Assembly: GCF_900104555.1 (NCBI RefSeq)
Contig: NZ_FNJU01000001.1
Span: forward strand, 620,001 to 684,000
Direction of reading: 5' to 3'
Length of the DNA: 64,000 nucleotides
Source: Litchfieldia salsa
Lineage (GTDB): Bacteria; Bacillota; Bacilli; Bacillales; Bacillaceae_L
Shown: positions 32,987 through 41,776 of the stretch, one piece after another
Numbering within the stretch: position 1 is the first letter of the stretch
Layout: every line of letters starts with the position of its first letter
The notes under the pieces: generated by a model
Seen by the model: only the letters and a program-made list of their open reading frames with translations
What the model was told of the DNA's origin: nothing
Databases searched by the model: none
Position numbers and translations under genes: made by a program

Positions 32987-34510
32987 ATGAGTCCAAAACT
33001 CGAAAAGTTTGTTGATCAGTTGCCTATTTTGGCAGCATTAAAACCGAATCGCAGAGAAGCAGACGGAGATTATTATGAAATAACAATGGAGGAATTTTTT
33101 CAAAAATTACACAGAGACCTACCTCCTACAAGATTGTGGGGATATAATCGGCAAGTGCCAGGTCCAACCTTAGACGTTATTCAAGATGAGCCTATCAAAG
33201 TAAAATGGGTAAACAACCTTCCAAGCAGACATTTTCTTCCTGTTGATAAGTCCTTTCTTATGCCAGACCTCCCTGAGGTTCGAACCGTGACACATTTGCA
33301 TGGCGGAGAAACACCTCCACCTAGTGATGGTTACCCTGAGGCGTGGTTTACACGAAACTATGCTGAGGTTGGTCCGTTTTTTGAAAGAGAAGTTTATGAA
33401 TATCTTAATCAACAAAGAGCAACCATGCTTTGGTATCATGACCATGCGATGGGGACTACAAGACTCAACAACTATGCAGGTTTAGCAGGTGCATATATCA
33501 TCCGTGATAAATATGAAAAATCACTGAATCTACCATCTGGAGAATATGAAATCCCACTTATTATTCAGGACAAATCATTTAATCGAGATGGTTCCCTTTC
33601 ATATCCAAAACAACCTGATAATGCATCAGAGGATTTACCAAACCCATCTGTTGTTCCAGCATTTTTCGGAGATACGATTCTTGTAAACGGCAAGGTTTGG
33701 CCATTTCTGAAAGTTGAACCTCGTAAATATCGTTTTCGCATGTTAAATGCATCCAATACTCGTGGATACCAATTACACCTAGACTCTGAACAGCCTTTCT
33801 ATCAAATCGGGTCAGATGGTGGTCTCTTGGAAAAACCAGTTAAGTTAAATATGATAACGATTGAACCTTCAGAACGTATGGATATCATCCTTGACTTCTC
33901 AAAGTATGAGGGTAAAGACATTATATTAAGAAACAACCTTGGACCAAATGCAGATCCTGAAAATGAAACAGATGAAGTGATGAAGTTTATCGTATCAAAA
34001 CCGCTTAAAGAGCAAGATAAGAGTGTGATTCCTAAAAGATTATCAACCATCCCTTCCCTAAGAGCTAATCAAATTTCCGCGTATAGAAATTTGAAACTTG
34101 TAGGCTCTCAAGATGAATATGGAAGACCTTTACTCTTACTGAACAATAAACGGTGGGCTGATCCTATCACAGAAAAGCCTCGTTTAGGGACGACAGAAAT
34201 TTGGTCATTTATTAATACAACCGCCTTTGCCCATCCAATGCACATTCATCTCATTCAATTTCAAGTCTTAGAACGACAACCATTTGATTTAGACCGATAC
34301 AATGAGGATGGTCAAATCATATTCACCGGTGCACCAAAACCACCTGAACCAAATGAACGCGGCTGGAAAGACACTATAAAAGCAACATCAGGGCATATAA
34401 CACGTGTAATCGGAAAATACGGACCATTCACAGGCAACTATGTATGGCATTGCCATATATTAGAGCACGAAGACCATGACATGATGCGTCCATTTAAAGT
34501 CATTGAATAG
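32987..34510 (+). CDS. cotA: Spore-coat multicopper oxidase (laccase) CotA
   Basis: A 507-aa copper oxidase (B. subtilis CotA is 513). All copper ligands are visible in order: HLHGGE, WYHDHAMG, HPMHIHLIQFQVLE and the type-1/trinuclear block YVWHCHILEHEDHDMMRPF. The N-terminus KLEKFVDQLPILAALKPN and the WGYNRQVPGPTLDV core follow CotA. It oxidises phenolic substrates and makes the brown pigment of the outer spore coat that protects from UV and peroxide. The start is the ATG at 32987, with AAGAGGTGAG upstream; a GTG at 32978 overlaps that site. It is a single gene, likely transcribed late in the mother cell, though I could not define a sigma-K promoter. It implies that the organism sporulates. 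Confidence 0.95.
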   Translation: MSPKLEKFVDQLPILAALKPNRREADGDYYEITMEEFFQKLHRDLPPTRLWGYNRQVPGPTLDVIQDEPIKVKWVNNLPSRHFLPVDKSFLMPDLPEVRTVTHLHGGETPPPSDGYPEAWFTRNYAEVGPFFEREVYEYLNQQRATMLWYHDHAMGTTRLNNYAGLAGAYIIRDKYEKSLNLPSGEYEIPLIIQDKSFNRDGSLSYPKQPDNASEDLPNPSVVPAFFGDTILVNGKVWPFLKVEPRKYRFRMLNASNTRGYQLHLDSEQPFYQIGSDGGLLEKPVKLNMITIEPSERMDIILDFSKYEGKDIILRNNLGPNADPENETDEVMKFIVSKPLKEQDKSVIPKRLSTIPSLRANQISAYRNLKLVGSQDEYGRPLLLLNNKRWADPITEKPRLGTTEIWSFINTTAFAHPMHIHLIQFQVLERQPFDLDRYNEDGQIIFTGAPKPPEPNERGWKDTIKATSGHITRVIGKYGPFTGNYVWHCHILEHEDHDMMRPFKVIE

Positions 34511-34511
34511 T

Positions 34512-34533
34512 GGGGACGGTTCCCCTGCCTCAT
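34512..34533 (-). repeat. Diverged interspersed repeat copy after cotA
   Basis: GGGGACGGTTCCCCTGCCTC followed by AT, beginning 2 nt after the cotA stop codon. Three changes from the common sequence. Confidence 0.75.
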
Positions 34534-34556
34534 TCATTTATTAGTTTCAGCGCAAA

Positions 34557-34580
34557 AAGGTGCACCAAAAGGTACACCTT
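34557..34580 (+). terminator. Terminator of cotA
   Basis: AAGGTGCACC (34557-34566) and GGTACACCTT (34571-34580) pair with one internal mismatch, followed by CTTTT. It lies between convergent genes and may serve both. Confidence 0.7.
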
Positions 34581-34628
34581 CTTTTCGTTGTAAACACGTT
34601 CAAAGTGACAAAACAAGCTACCCGTAAA

Positions 34629-35912
34629 TCAAAATTTAATTAATTCATCTACCTTCACAGGCTGCCCTGTATTCAACGAGATATTCCCCGCAATCCCTGT
34701 AAGAATCGACATTGCTCCATCAACATGAGAGGCAGCACGATTGAATTCATCCTCAATTGGTGTACCAAACAGATCTTGTAAAAGAATTGGGTCACCACCA
34801 CCATGGCCACCTAAACCTTCTTCAACCTCTACCTCATATGGCGTATCAAACATCGGCATTACAATAATTGACATTTGCTCTAATTTACCTTCATCCTCTT
34901 TCTTGCCACCTGAATTTATATAAGATTGCTCAACCACACGAACTTCAATTCTTCCCTTACTTCCGTTAAACGCCACAGTATAACCTTCCCAAGGTAAATA
35001 TGCATTTAATGAATAATTCAATATTGCTTTATTTTTATATTTGACCATAACTCCTAAAGTATCCTCAATACTAATGCCATCCCCGAATACACTTTGATCA
35101 CGTTGATACCCATCTTCTACTTCTGCATCCAGATACATCGCCTTCAAATGCTCATTTTCTTCTAACTGAATCGCAAATGGATCATCCTTGGCAATTTCAC
35201 TTCCATGTGCTCGTTGATAAAAGTTCGTTACACCTCTTGCTTCTGCATTTTCCCTGCCATAAAAACGCAATCCACCTTGAGCATAAACAGTCTCTGGAGT
35301 CGTTCCTAACCAAAAGTTCACTAAATCAAAATGATGTGTTGATTTATGAACTAACAGTCCACCACTATTTCGCTTATCACGATGCCATCTTCTAAAGTAA
35401 TCTGCTCCATGCTGGGTATTTAAAGCCCATTCGAAATTTACCGAAAACACTTCACCAATTGCACCATTATTTATTAACTCTCTTATTTTCGTATTATGTG
35501 GGGCATAACGATAATTAAAAGATACACGTACATTTCTACCGGTTCTTTTCACAGCATCAATTATTTCCTGACATTTCTGGGCATCGATTGTCATCGGTTT
35601 TTCTGTTACCACATCACACCCAAGTTCTAACGCTTTAATGATATATGTATGATGAGTTCGATCCACAGTCGTAACGATTACCGAATCAGGCTTTTCAATC
35701 TCAATCATTTTCTCAAATTCATGTGCAAGATATGTTGCAACCTGTGGATGGTTATATTTCTCCTCTAATAGGCGGTTCGCATAATTCATTCTCGTTTGAT
35801 TACTATCACAAAAAGCGACAAGTTCACTCGTTTCTCCAAAATCACGTACAACTGAACCATAAAAATATTCGGCTCTCCCGCCAGTTCCAATTAACACATA
35901 TCTTTTTGTCAT
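34629..35912 (-). CDS. Gfo/Idh/MocA-family sugar oxidoreductase of the RG regulon
   Basis: A 427-aa NAD(P)-dependent dehydrogenase. The Rossmann start is KRYVLIGTGGRAEYFYGS, and the catalytic Lys is in DVVTEKPMTIDAQKCQEI. The phrases VSFNYRYAPHNTKIRELI and GGLLVHKSTHHFDLVNFWLG are typical of the MocA branch acting on sugars or sugar acids. Family enzymes oxidise or epimerise sugar hydroxyls, or act as glycosidases by a redox mechanism. The substrate here is unknown. The gene belongs to the RG regulon by position and because its promoter carries the inferred YesN operator, a consensus TATAAT (36006-36001) and a weak cre-like site at 35951-35964 (12 of 14). Confidence 0.88.
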   Translation of the reverse strand: MTKRYVLIGTGGRAEYFYGSVVRDFGETSELVAFCDSNQTRMNYANRLLEEKYNHPQVATYLAHEFEKMIEIEKPDSVIVTTVDRTHHTYIIKALELGCDVVTEKPMTIDAQKCQEIIDAVKRTGRNVRVSFNYRYAPHNTKIRELINNGAIGEVFSVNFEWALNTQHGADYFRRWHRDKRNSGGLLVHKSTHHFDLVNFWLGTTPETVYAQGGLRFYGRENAEARGVTNFYQRAHGSEIAKDDPFAIQLEENEHLKAMYLDAEVEDGYQRDQSVFGDGISIEDTLGVMVKYKNKAILNYSLNAYLPWEGYTVAFNGSKGRIEVRVVEQSYINSGGKKEDEGKLEQMSIIVMPMFDTPYEVEVEEGLGGHGGGDPILLQDLFGTPIEDEFNRAASHVDGAMSILTGIAGNISLNTGQPVKVDELIKF

Positions 35913-36028
35913 AAGTAAAAACTCCTTATCTATTATTTCCCTGGATTAAATGAATGCGCTTTAATTATTACTTACACAATCTAGACTTTTCCCTCCCCTA
36001 ATTATATGTAAGGAGTTTATTCCTTTAT

Positions 36029-36065
36029 ATATAAAAAACCGTGGTTTTTTCATAAATTTCAGTGA
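36029..36065 (-). promoter_or_regulatory. Putative YesN operator, oxidoreductase promoter
   Basis: Minus-strand half-sites CTGAAATTT (36062-36054) and CGGTTTTTT (36041-36033), 21 bp apart. TATAAT (36006-36001) starts 35 nt after the second half. The site is 117-153 nt before the start codon. Confidence 0.65.
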
Positions 36066-36081
36066 AGTTAAAAATATATGA

Positions 36082-36107
36082 GGGACGATGACTTAATCAT
36101 CCTCCCC
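36082..36107 (-). terminator. Probable terminator of the second PL11 gene
   Basis: GGGACGATGA (36082-36091) and TCATCCTCCC (36098-36107) pair with one mismatch. The T-rich stretch follows only after six bases, so it is a weak call. Confidence 0.5.
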
Positions 36108-36123
36108 CAATTCACCTATAAAA

Positions 36124-39100
36124 TTAATGAATCACCTTAACCATGTCTGTTCCAGTAAAAGTAACACCAGAATCAAGGTAGCCAATTACAGAAATCTCGA
36201 TTTCACCATTCATCCCATCAAAAGCTTTAATTAGTTCTTGTCGATTAAATTTAACGTTTATCTTTTTTTCTGATGCCTTCCCAGCAACTTCTCCAAAGAC
36301 AGATTTTCCATCTACAATAAGTTTCACTGCTTTTACATCTCCACCTTCATTTGATGGTAATTCCACAGAAACTGTTACTGAATTTTTACCACCCTTACTT
36401 TTCAGATTGAGCGTTTCTGGTTGAATACTAACCTTAGCATCTTCGACTTTACTTGTATAAATCCTCGGAAATGGCGCTTCCTCCATATCGTGTCCTAAGA
36501 AATAAGATGGATGTGGTGGTTGGTTATAGCCAACATTTTGCCATGCAATGGCAACACGATATTGCGGATCATGCATTAGTGTCGGGATGCGATGTTCAGT
36601 CACATCTGTTGTTGTATACACACGTAGTGCACTGCTATCATTTAATCTCCAAATCGCTTCCTCTCTCCAGTCCCCGAGAAGATCCGCTTGTAATGCTGGG
36701 TTTCCTTTTGTCCAGTTACTAGAAGTAATCTCTGTATCTGTTAACAAGTTTTCAAGACTACCTGTTTCAGGATTCCATTTATCAATCTTGGCTGCTCCTA
36801 ACCCATATCTTGGACTCTCAGCATTTTCATCAAAATCATGGTCAAGTAGTTCACGAAGTAAATCTCCATCCCACCAAATCGCAAAGTTAGATGTTGGGAT
36901 CGTGTCTCCAATTTTTTCGCCTTTAGCCGTATAAATTCCACCTGTACGCGCATTCCATGCACCACCAATTGCCCAAGCCTCAGCACCTGGATAACGTGGG
37001 TCCACATCAGCAGCTACACCTCTTCCAGTATCTCTTCCTGTATGAATGCCCCAGATAATCTCACCAGTTTCACCATCACGGAAAGATAGTCCATATGGTG
37101 AATTGCGATTTTCATGAACTCCATAAATTTCAAGGCCAGGTCTAGTAGGATCTAAGTCACCCACATGCTGTGCATCACCATGTCCCAAACCTGTTGAATG
37201 CAGCCCTGTTCCATCATCATCTATAGCGGCTGCTCCGTAAATAACCTCATCTTTTCCATCACCATCTAAGTCAGCAATACTTAAACTATGATTTCCTTGA
37301 CCACTATACTTTTCATTACCAGCTTTATAGCTATCAAAATCCCAAAGCTTTGTTAGATTACCATCTTTAAAATTATAAGCTGCGATAACAGCTCTAGTGT
37401 AATATCCACGAGCCATAATAATGCTTGGTGTTTTCCCATCAAGATATGCAACGCCTGCTAAGAAACGATCAACACGGTTACCATACCCATCTCCCCAATC
37501 ATTAACATTTCCTCTTGGCGGATAGTAGTCTGTAGTTGTGAGCGCTTTACCAGTCTCACCTTCAAAAACAGTTAAATATTCAGGTCCACTTAATACATAA
37601 CCACCTGAATTTCGATAATCTGCATTTCCATCTCCAATGATGTTACCTTCTGCATCCTTTGTGCCATCAGCTGTTTTCATGACGACTTCTGATTTTCCAT
37701 TTCCGTCAAAATCATAAACTAAAAACTGTGTATAATGTGCACCAGCACGAATGTTCTTTCCTAAATCTAATCTCCATAATAGCTCTCCATCTTGCTTATA
37801 AGCATCAATGAATACATTCCCAGTATATCCACCTTTTGAATTGTCCTTTGAATTTGACGGATCCCACTTAAGGATAATTTCGTATTCTCCATCACCATCT
37901 AAATCACCTACACTTGCATCATTAGCATTGTAAGTGTACTCCACTCCATCAGGTGTTGTCCCACCTTCAGGTTTTTGCAATGGAATATCAAAGTACTGAT
38001 TACTTAAGACCTCGGTCTCGTCAGCTACACCTTGCTCTTTTCCATTTAAAATTTCTCTCACTTCATAAGTTGAATCAGCAGAACCCAACGAATCAACATA
38101 ATTCGTACTAGAAGTAATAGGCTTATCATTCACTCTTTTACCATCTCGATATAAGTTAAATGATATGCCCTCAGGATCAGTCCCTAGCAAACGCCAGCTT
38201 AAATAAACTCCCTCCTCCACTTTTACCGCCACTAAATCACGAGTTAGCTCTTCCATTTGGCGAATGCTTACATTTGAAATTGGCGTTTTAAGTGGCTGAG
38301 ATAGCTCTGAGAATCCACCTAAATTAACTGCACTTACCTTGTAAAAATAGTTCGTTGTTGTTTGAACAGAGTCAGTAAATGATGGCTTTGTTGTTGTAGT
38401 CAAGAAAGAATAAGTTCCCTCTTCTGCTTTCGCACGATACACATAATACATCACAGCATCATTTATTGGACTCCATGAAATGGATACAGAATCGCTTGTT
38501 GCCTTATTTAGCGATAGCCCATTAGGTTCACTTGGAGCTTGAACAGTTTCATCAAATACCTTTACAGTTATTTCCTCACTAGGAGTTGATTCGATATCAC
38601 TACTATTAATTTGTGTCACTGTATAATGATACGTGAAGCCAAGTTGTGCTGAAGTATCTATGAAGCTAGCTGTTTCGGAACTACCGACTTTCACAGCATT
38701 TGCTTCTCCTTCTTGTTTGCGATAAACATTATAGTTTTTCGCACCCTCTACTTCATTCCATTTAAGAGAAACGCTAGATTCTGCTCCAAGCTTTGTATCT
38801 GTCACTTCTAATTCTTCTGGAGCAATCATTGGTATCATCTCAAGAGAGTTAATCCGTCCATTTTCTCCAATCGCGACATTAAGTTGTCCATCAGTGACTG
38901 TTACATTTGGAGATAATTCTGTATATTTACCTTTACTCGAAGAAATACTTCCATAAGATGTACCTTCGATTGAAAAGCTTGTTCGATTAGAAGCTATATG
39001 ATCACCTGTCATAATCTTAACCAAATAATCACCATTTGGAACATCCACTATAAACTCATTTCCCCCAGCAAGGGCAAAATCTCTTAACAGATCATCAGGT

Positions 39101-39363
39101 TCACCACGATCTCGCTCGGCTGCTCCTGGGTTTTTGAATCCAAATCCCTTTTCAGAATTATATACGAATGTATTTGCAACCTGTTCATATCCTTGTGCAA
39201 CAGGACTTGACGCAGAACCAAAATCAAATTTCAAGTTCTTTGTGTCTGCATTCGCGTGTACTGTACTTGACGTAGCAGCAAACGGTGCAACTCCGGAAAA
39301 GACGGAAGTCAACATAACAGCGCTAGTTAATACGGCTAATTTTTTAGTCAAACGTTTTCCCAC
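36124..39363 (-). CDS. Secreted rhamnogalacturonan lyase, PL11 (YesW-like) with accessory domains
   Basis: A 1079-aa secreted lyase. Signal peptide about 1-39 (AVLTSAVMLTSVFSGVAPFA). Residues 42-178 are the KFDFG beta-sandwich module also found in the giant esterase-lyase and in the cytoplasmic esterase. FN3 domains occupy about 180-268 and 275-360. The PL11 catalytic beta-propeller runs from about 369 to 965 with NDASVGDLDGDGEYEIILKWD, RAGAHYTQFLVYDFDGNGK, the acidic calcium-binding repeats and NQPPHPSYFLGHDM. A beta-sandwich tail closes the protein. PL11 enzymes cleave the rhamnose-galacturonic acid backbone of RG-I by beta-elimination; YesW (endo) and YesX (exo) are the Bacillus models. 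I cannot separate endo from exo action here. The gene has its own promoter with a YesN-like site. Confidence 0.92.
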   Translation of the reverse strand: MGKRLTKKLAVLTSAVMLTSVFSGVAPFAATSSTVHANADTKNLKFDFGSASSPVAQGYEQVANTFVYNSEKGFGFKNPGAAERDRGEPDDLLRDFALAGGNEFIVDVPNGDYLVKIMTGDHIASNRTSFSIEGTSYGSISSSKGKYTELSPNVTVTDGQLNVAIGENGRINSLEMIPMIAPEELEVTDTKLGAESSVSLKWNEVEGAKNYNVYRKQEGEANAVKVGSSETASFIDTSAQLGFTYHYTVTQINSSDIESTPSEEITVKVFDETVQAPSEPNGLSLNKATSDSVSISWSPINDAVMYYVYRAKAEEGTYSFLTTTTKPSFTDSVQTTTNYFYKVSAVNLGGFSELSQPLKTPISNVSIRQMEELTRDLVAVKVEEGVYLSWRLLGTDPEGISFNLYRDGKRVNDKPITSSTNYVDSLGSADSTYEVREILNGKEQGVADETEVLSNQYFDIPLQKPEGGTTPDGVEYTYNANDASVGDLDGDGEYEIILKWDPSNSKDNSKGGYTGNVFIDAYKQDGELLWRLDLGKNIRAGAHYTQFLVYDFDGNGKSEVVMKTADGTKDAEGNIIGDGNADYRNSGGYVLSGPEYLTVFEGETGKALTTTDYYPPRGNVNDWGDGYGNRVDRFLAGVAYLDGKTPSIIMARGYYTRAVIAAYNFKDGNLTKLWDFDSYKAGNEKYSGQGNHSLSIADLDGDGKDEVIYGAAAIDDDGTGLHSTGLGHGDAQHVGDLDPTRPGLEIYGVHENRNSPYGLSFRDGETGEIIWGIHTGRDTGRGVAADVDPRYPGAEAWAIGGAWNARTGGIYTAKGEKIGDTIPTSNFAIWWDGDLLRELLDHDFDENAESPRYGLGAAKIDKWNPETGSLENLLTDTEITSSNWTKGNPALQADLLGDWREEAIWRLNDSSALRVYTTTDVTEHRIPTLMHDPQYRVAIAWQNVGYNQPPHPSYFLGHDMEEAPFPRIYTSKVEDAKVSIQPETLNLKSKGGKNSVTVSVELPSNEGGDVKAVKLIVDGKSVFGEVAGKASEKKINVKFNRQELIKAFDGMNGEIEISVIGYLDSGVTFTGTDMVKVIH

Positions 39364-39441
39364 TTCAAATTACCTCCCAATTGTTTTTTGCTCTATCTCT
39401 ACTAATTTTAGGTAGAGTTCACCTCCTTGTTTAACCAACTA

Positions 39442-39455
39442 TGTAAACCCTTACA
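39442..39455 (-). promoter_or_regulatory. cre-like site upstream of the PL11 lyase
   Basis: TGTAAACCCTTACA matches the cre consensus at 13 of 14 positions, with the same central G-to-C change as the site upstream of the esterase-lyase. It is also a good dyad of its own (TGTAA/TTACA). Confidence 0.5.
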
Positions 39456-39515
39456 TTCACGTGCACTCTAAGCTGAAAATCTATTTCAGTGTAATGTAAA
39501 TACTAGTTTGATAAC

Positions 39516-39552
39516 ATGTAAATAACAGGTTTTTACGTTAAAAAAACAGTGA
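39516..39552 (-). promoter_or_regulatory. Putative YesN operator, PL11 lyase promoter
   Basis: Minus-strand half-sites CTGTTTTTT (39549-39541) and CTGTTATTT (39528-39520), 21 bp apart, 153-189 nt before the start codon. A TACATT hexamer (39498-39493) follows 30 nt after the second half. Confidence 0.65.
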
Positions 39553-39668
39553 TATTTCAGATGCCGAAACTTTTTACCTAAGTCGCATCTCCTGCTATAA
39601 GTAAAATACTTCCATAGAACAATCTTTTAGACTCACACTATTCACTTATTTCTCTTTCTACAAAAAAA

Positions 39669-39698
39669 GGCGCCTTCTTACAAAATAAGAAAAACGCC
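39669..39698 (-). terminator. Terminator after the GH115 gene
   Basis: On the minus strand GGCG-TTT-TTCTTA pairs with TAAGAA-GG-CGCC and is followed by TTTTTTT. It marks the end of the esterase-YesZ-GH115 run. Confidence 0.7.
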
Positions 39699-39709
39699 GT
39701 GGCAATTTG

Positions 39710-41746
39710 TTAAACCTTCAGTCTCTGAACCAACTCATCGTCCATTAACTGCTTTGTTTTATTCGTTAATAATACGACCGAGCTCTCAGCCACACTAGTA
39801 AGATATCTTTTTTCCCATTCGTAAAATGAAGGACCGTCTCCTAGCATTCTTAAATACCTTCTTATCGTTTCTAATGTGTAAAATGTTAACGACACATTTG
39901 TTAGACAATCATTATGATAAAAGCCATCCCATTTTTGTGAGGTCGTCCTCTCCATCATCTCTACCGTTTCCTTTATTTCCTCCATCGCATCATCAACTAG
40001 CAAAAAGGCATCTAGAAATTCTTCCCTTTGAAACTTTTCAAACGCATGGCTAAAGCTTAATAGAGCTTTACAACCATTTTTGTGAATTTGTACTTGAATT
40101 AGAAACTGATCGTGAACTCGTTTTTGGTCAATATGATTCCCTTCCCCAACAAGAGCTTTCACATTCTCTAACAATCTTTCCCACTCTGGTAATTTCTCTT
40201 CTACCTTCGTTTTGAACCAATTAAATTGATTCTCCAAGTTCATTTCTCCAGTTGCCCAAAATAGGTTTGGCGCACTCTCTTTCCCTAGAGAACTAATCCA
40301 TTGTTTCGCCAGCTTTCTGATTGTAAAATGATAGAATTGTTCTCCCGCTCGTTCATCATCAAACACACCATACTGGATTATTGCATCAAAGTAATCAGTC
40401 ATATAATCTTTCATTTCCCCAGGAAATGAAGGATAGTACTTGGAAACAAATCTATTCAGAAATTCTTCAGAATTCAGTTCACCATGAGTCCAAATGTCAG
40501 AGATCGCATCAAGGAAATAAAGGTGTGGCCTAATATTCCCACAGTTTACAATTAAAAATTCATTCATTTCATGCTCAAAAGCCTCAACAAGTTCATCATT
40601 TACGAAAGTGGTTGTGTTAGGCAACATCGTTAAATGGTTAGATGCTTGAAGATCATAAAATGTGACATGATAGTAAATCCCATGAGGCCCTTCTTCATTT
40701 TTAGTAGGAAGTGATGGGACTCTTGGATTGTGAGTTCCTTGTCGTCTCGTCACCATTTTTCCATATCCGCTATCAGCCCATATTTTAATCACTCCATCAG
40801 GTAATTCTAGTAATCCCTCTTTGTATAGTTCAGTGATTTCTCCATAAAGATTAACACAGCAGATAGGATCCTTCTGATACTCAGCAATCATTTCATATTG
40901 GTCTCTCATGATTTGGGAGATTAGTGCGCCTCTTTTCTCATCAGTATCAAATGTAGGATCATCTATCCAAAAAGGGCGATCTCCCTGTCCTCTAAACCCA
41001 ATATTCCAAACGATTTTAGCATCTTTCTGTTCAAGGATCGCGTCTTTCCATAATTGCTGGAACAGGTCTTTATGTTCGATATAAGATGCCCTCTTGTCTG
41101 GAAATACTCTTGCAAACATTTGGGCTCCAAGCGGCTCTGCATGGTGGTGTGTCACCCATAATCCCATACTAGTGGCAAGCTTTTTATAAACTGGATTTTC
41201 TATATCTGTTCCAGGGATCACCATGTTTCCTTTACATCTTAATAACGCTTCAAAAACCATTTCCCAAACCACTTCATTAGAATCCTTATAGTTCCACATA
41301 GAAATGAGAACTTCATCATTTACGAACCAGCCTCGATATCGAACTTTTGGTATCTCTGAAAGGAAAGGTACTGGAGTAATCTCCACCACTTCTTTGCAAG
41401 ACGGTTCACAGTCATTCCAAAACCAAAACTGGTCAACACCAAGATAACTCTCACTTATATGAAGAATCCCAAAGATGATTCCTAATTCATCAGCTGCGGT
41501 CACCTTCATTTCAGTCAGATCTTCCGAGAACTGAATCGTATACTGTTCTGCATATAACTCTTTATGATTTTGTTCATCAAGCACAAACAGAACGGTTGTT
41601 TTAATTATGCTACTAGATTCTTGAAATACTTTGTTTCGATCTCTCATTAATACTTGTAAGAAGTGTTCTACACCTTTCAAATCAGGAGGACCTAGATACT
41701 CAAATTTCGTAGGCTTGTTAAAGATAAAGGATTGGCTGGTCGTCAT
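39710..41746 (-). CDS. GH115-family glycoside hydrolase (alpha-glucuronidase-like)
   Basis: A 678-aa cytoplasmic protein with no signal peptide. The N-terminal alpha/beta domain (FSEDLTEMKVTAADELGIIFGILHISESYLGV) and the barrel segments PKVRYRGWFVNDEV, RCKGNMVIPGTD, WNIGFRGQGDRPFW and ADSGYGKMVTRR match GH115. Characterised GH115 enzymes remove (4-O-methyl)glucuronic acid from xylan or arabinogalactan. In this RG-I cluster it would act on an imported, glucuronic-acid-decorated side-chain or oligosaccharide. It is about 200-300 residues shorter than many secreted GH115 proteins, so an accessory domain may be missing. It is the last gene after the YesZ gene (30-nt gap), probably in the same transcript. 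Substrate assignment is inference. Confidence 0.75.
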   Translation of the reverse strand: MTTSQSFIFNKPTKFEYLGPPDLKGVEHFLQVLMRDRNKVFQESSSIIKTTVLFVLDEQNHKELYAEQYTIQFSEDLTEMKVTAADELGIIFGILHISESYLGVDQFWFWNDCEPSCKEVVEITPVPFLSEIPKVRYRGWFVNDEVLISMWNYKDSNEVVWEMVFEALLRCKGNMVIPGTDIENPVYKKLATSMGLWVTHHHAEPLGAQMFARVFPDKRASYIEHKDLFQQLWKDAILEQKDAKIVWNIGFRGQGDRPFWIDDPTFDTDEKRGALISQIMRDQYEMIAEYQKDPICCVNLYGEITELYKEGLLELPDGVIKIWADSGYGKMVTRRQGTHNPRVPSLPTKNEEGPHGIYYHVTFYDLQASNHLTMLPNTTTFVNDELVEAFEHEMNEFLIVNCGNIRPHLYFLDAISDIWTHGELNSEEFLNRFVSKYYPSFPGEMKDYMTDYFDAIIQYGVFDDERAGEQFYHFTIRKLAKQWISSLGKESAPNLFWATGEMNLENQFNWFKTKVEEKLPEWERLLENVKALVGEGNHIDQKRVHDQFLIQVQIHKNGCKALLSFSHAFEKFQREEFLDAFLLVDDAMEEIKETVEMMERTTSQKWDGFYHNDCLTNVSLTFYTLETIRRYLRMLGDGPSFYEWEKRYLTSVAESSVVLLTNKTKQLMDDELVQRLKV

Positions 41747-41776
41747 TTATCGTTTCCTTTCCTGTTCCATTAGTAA

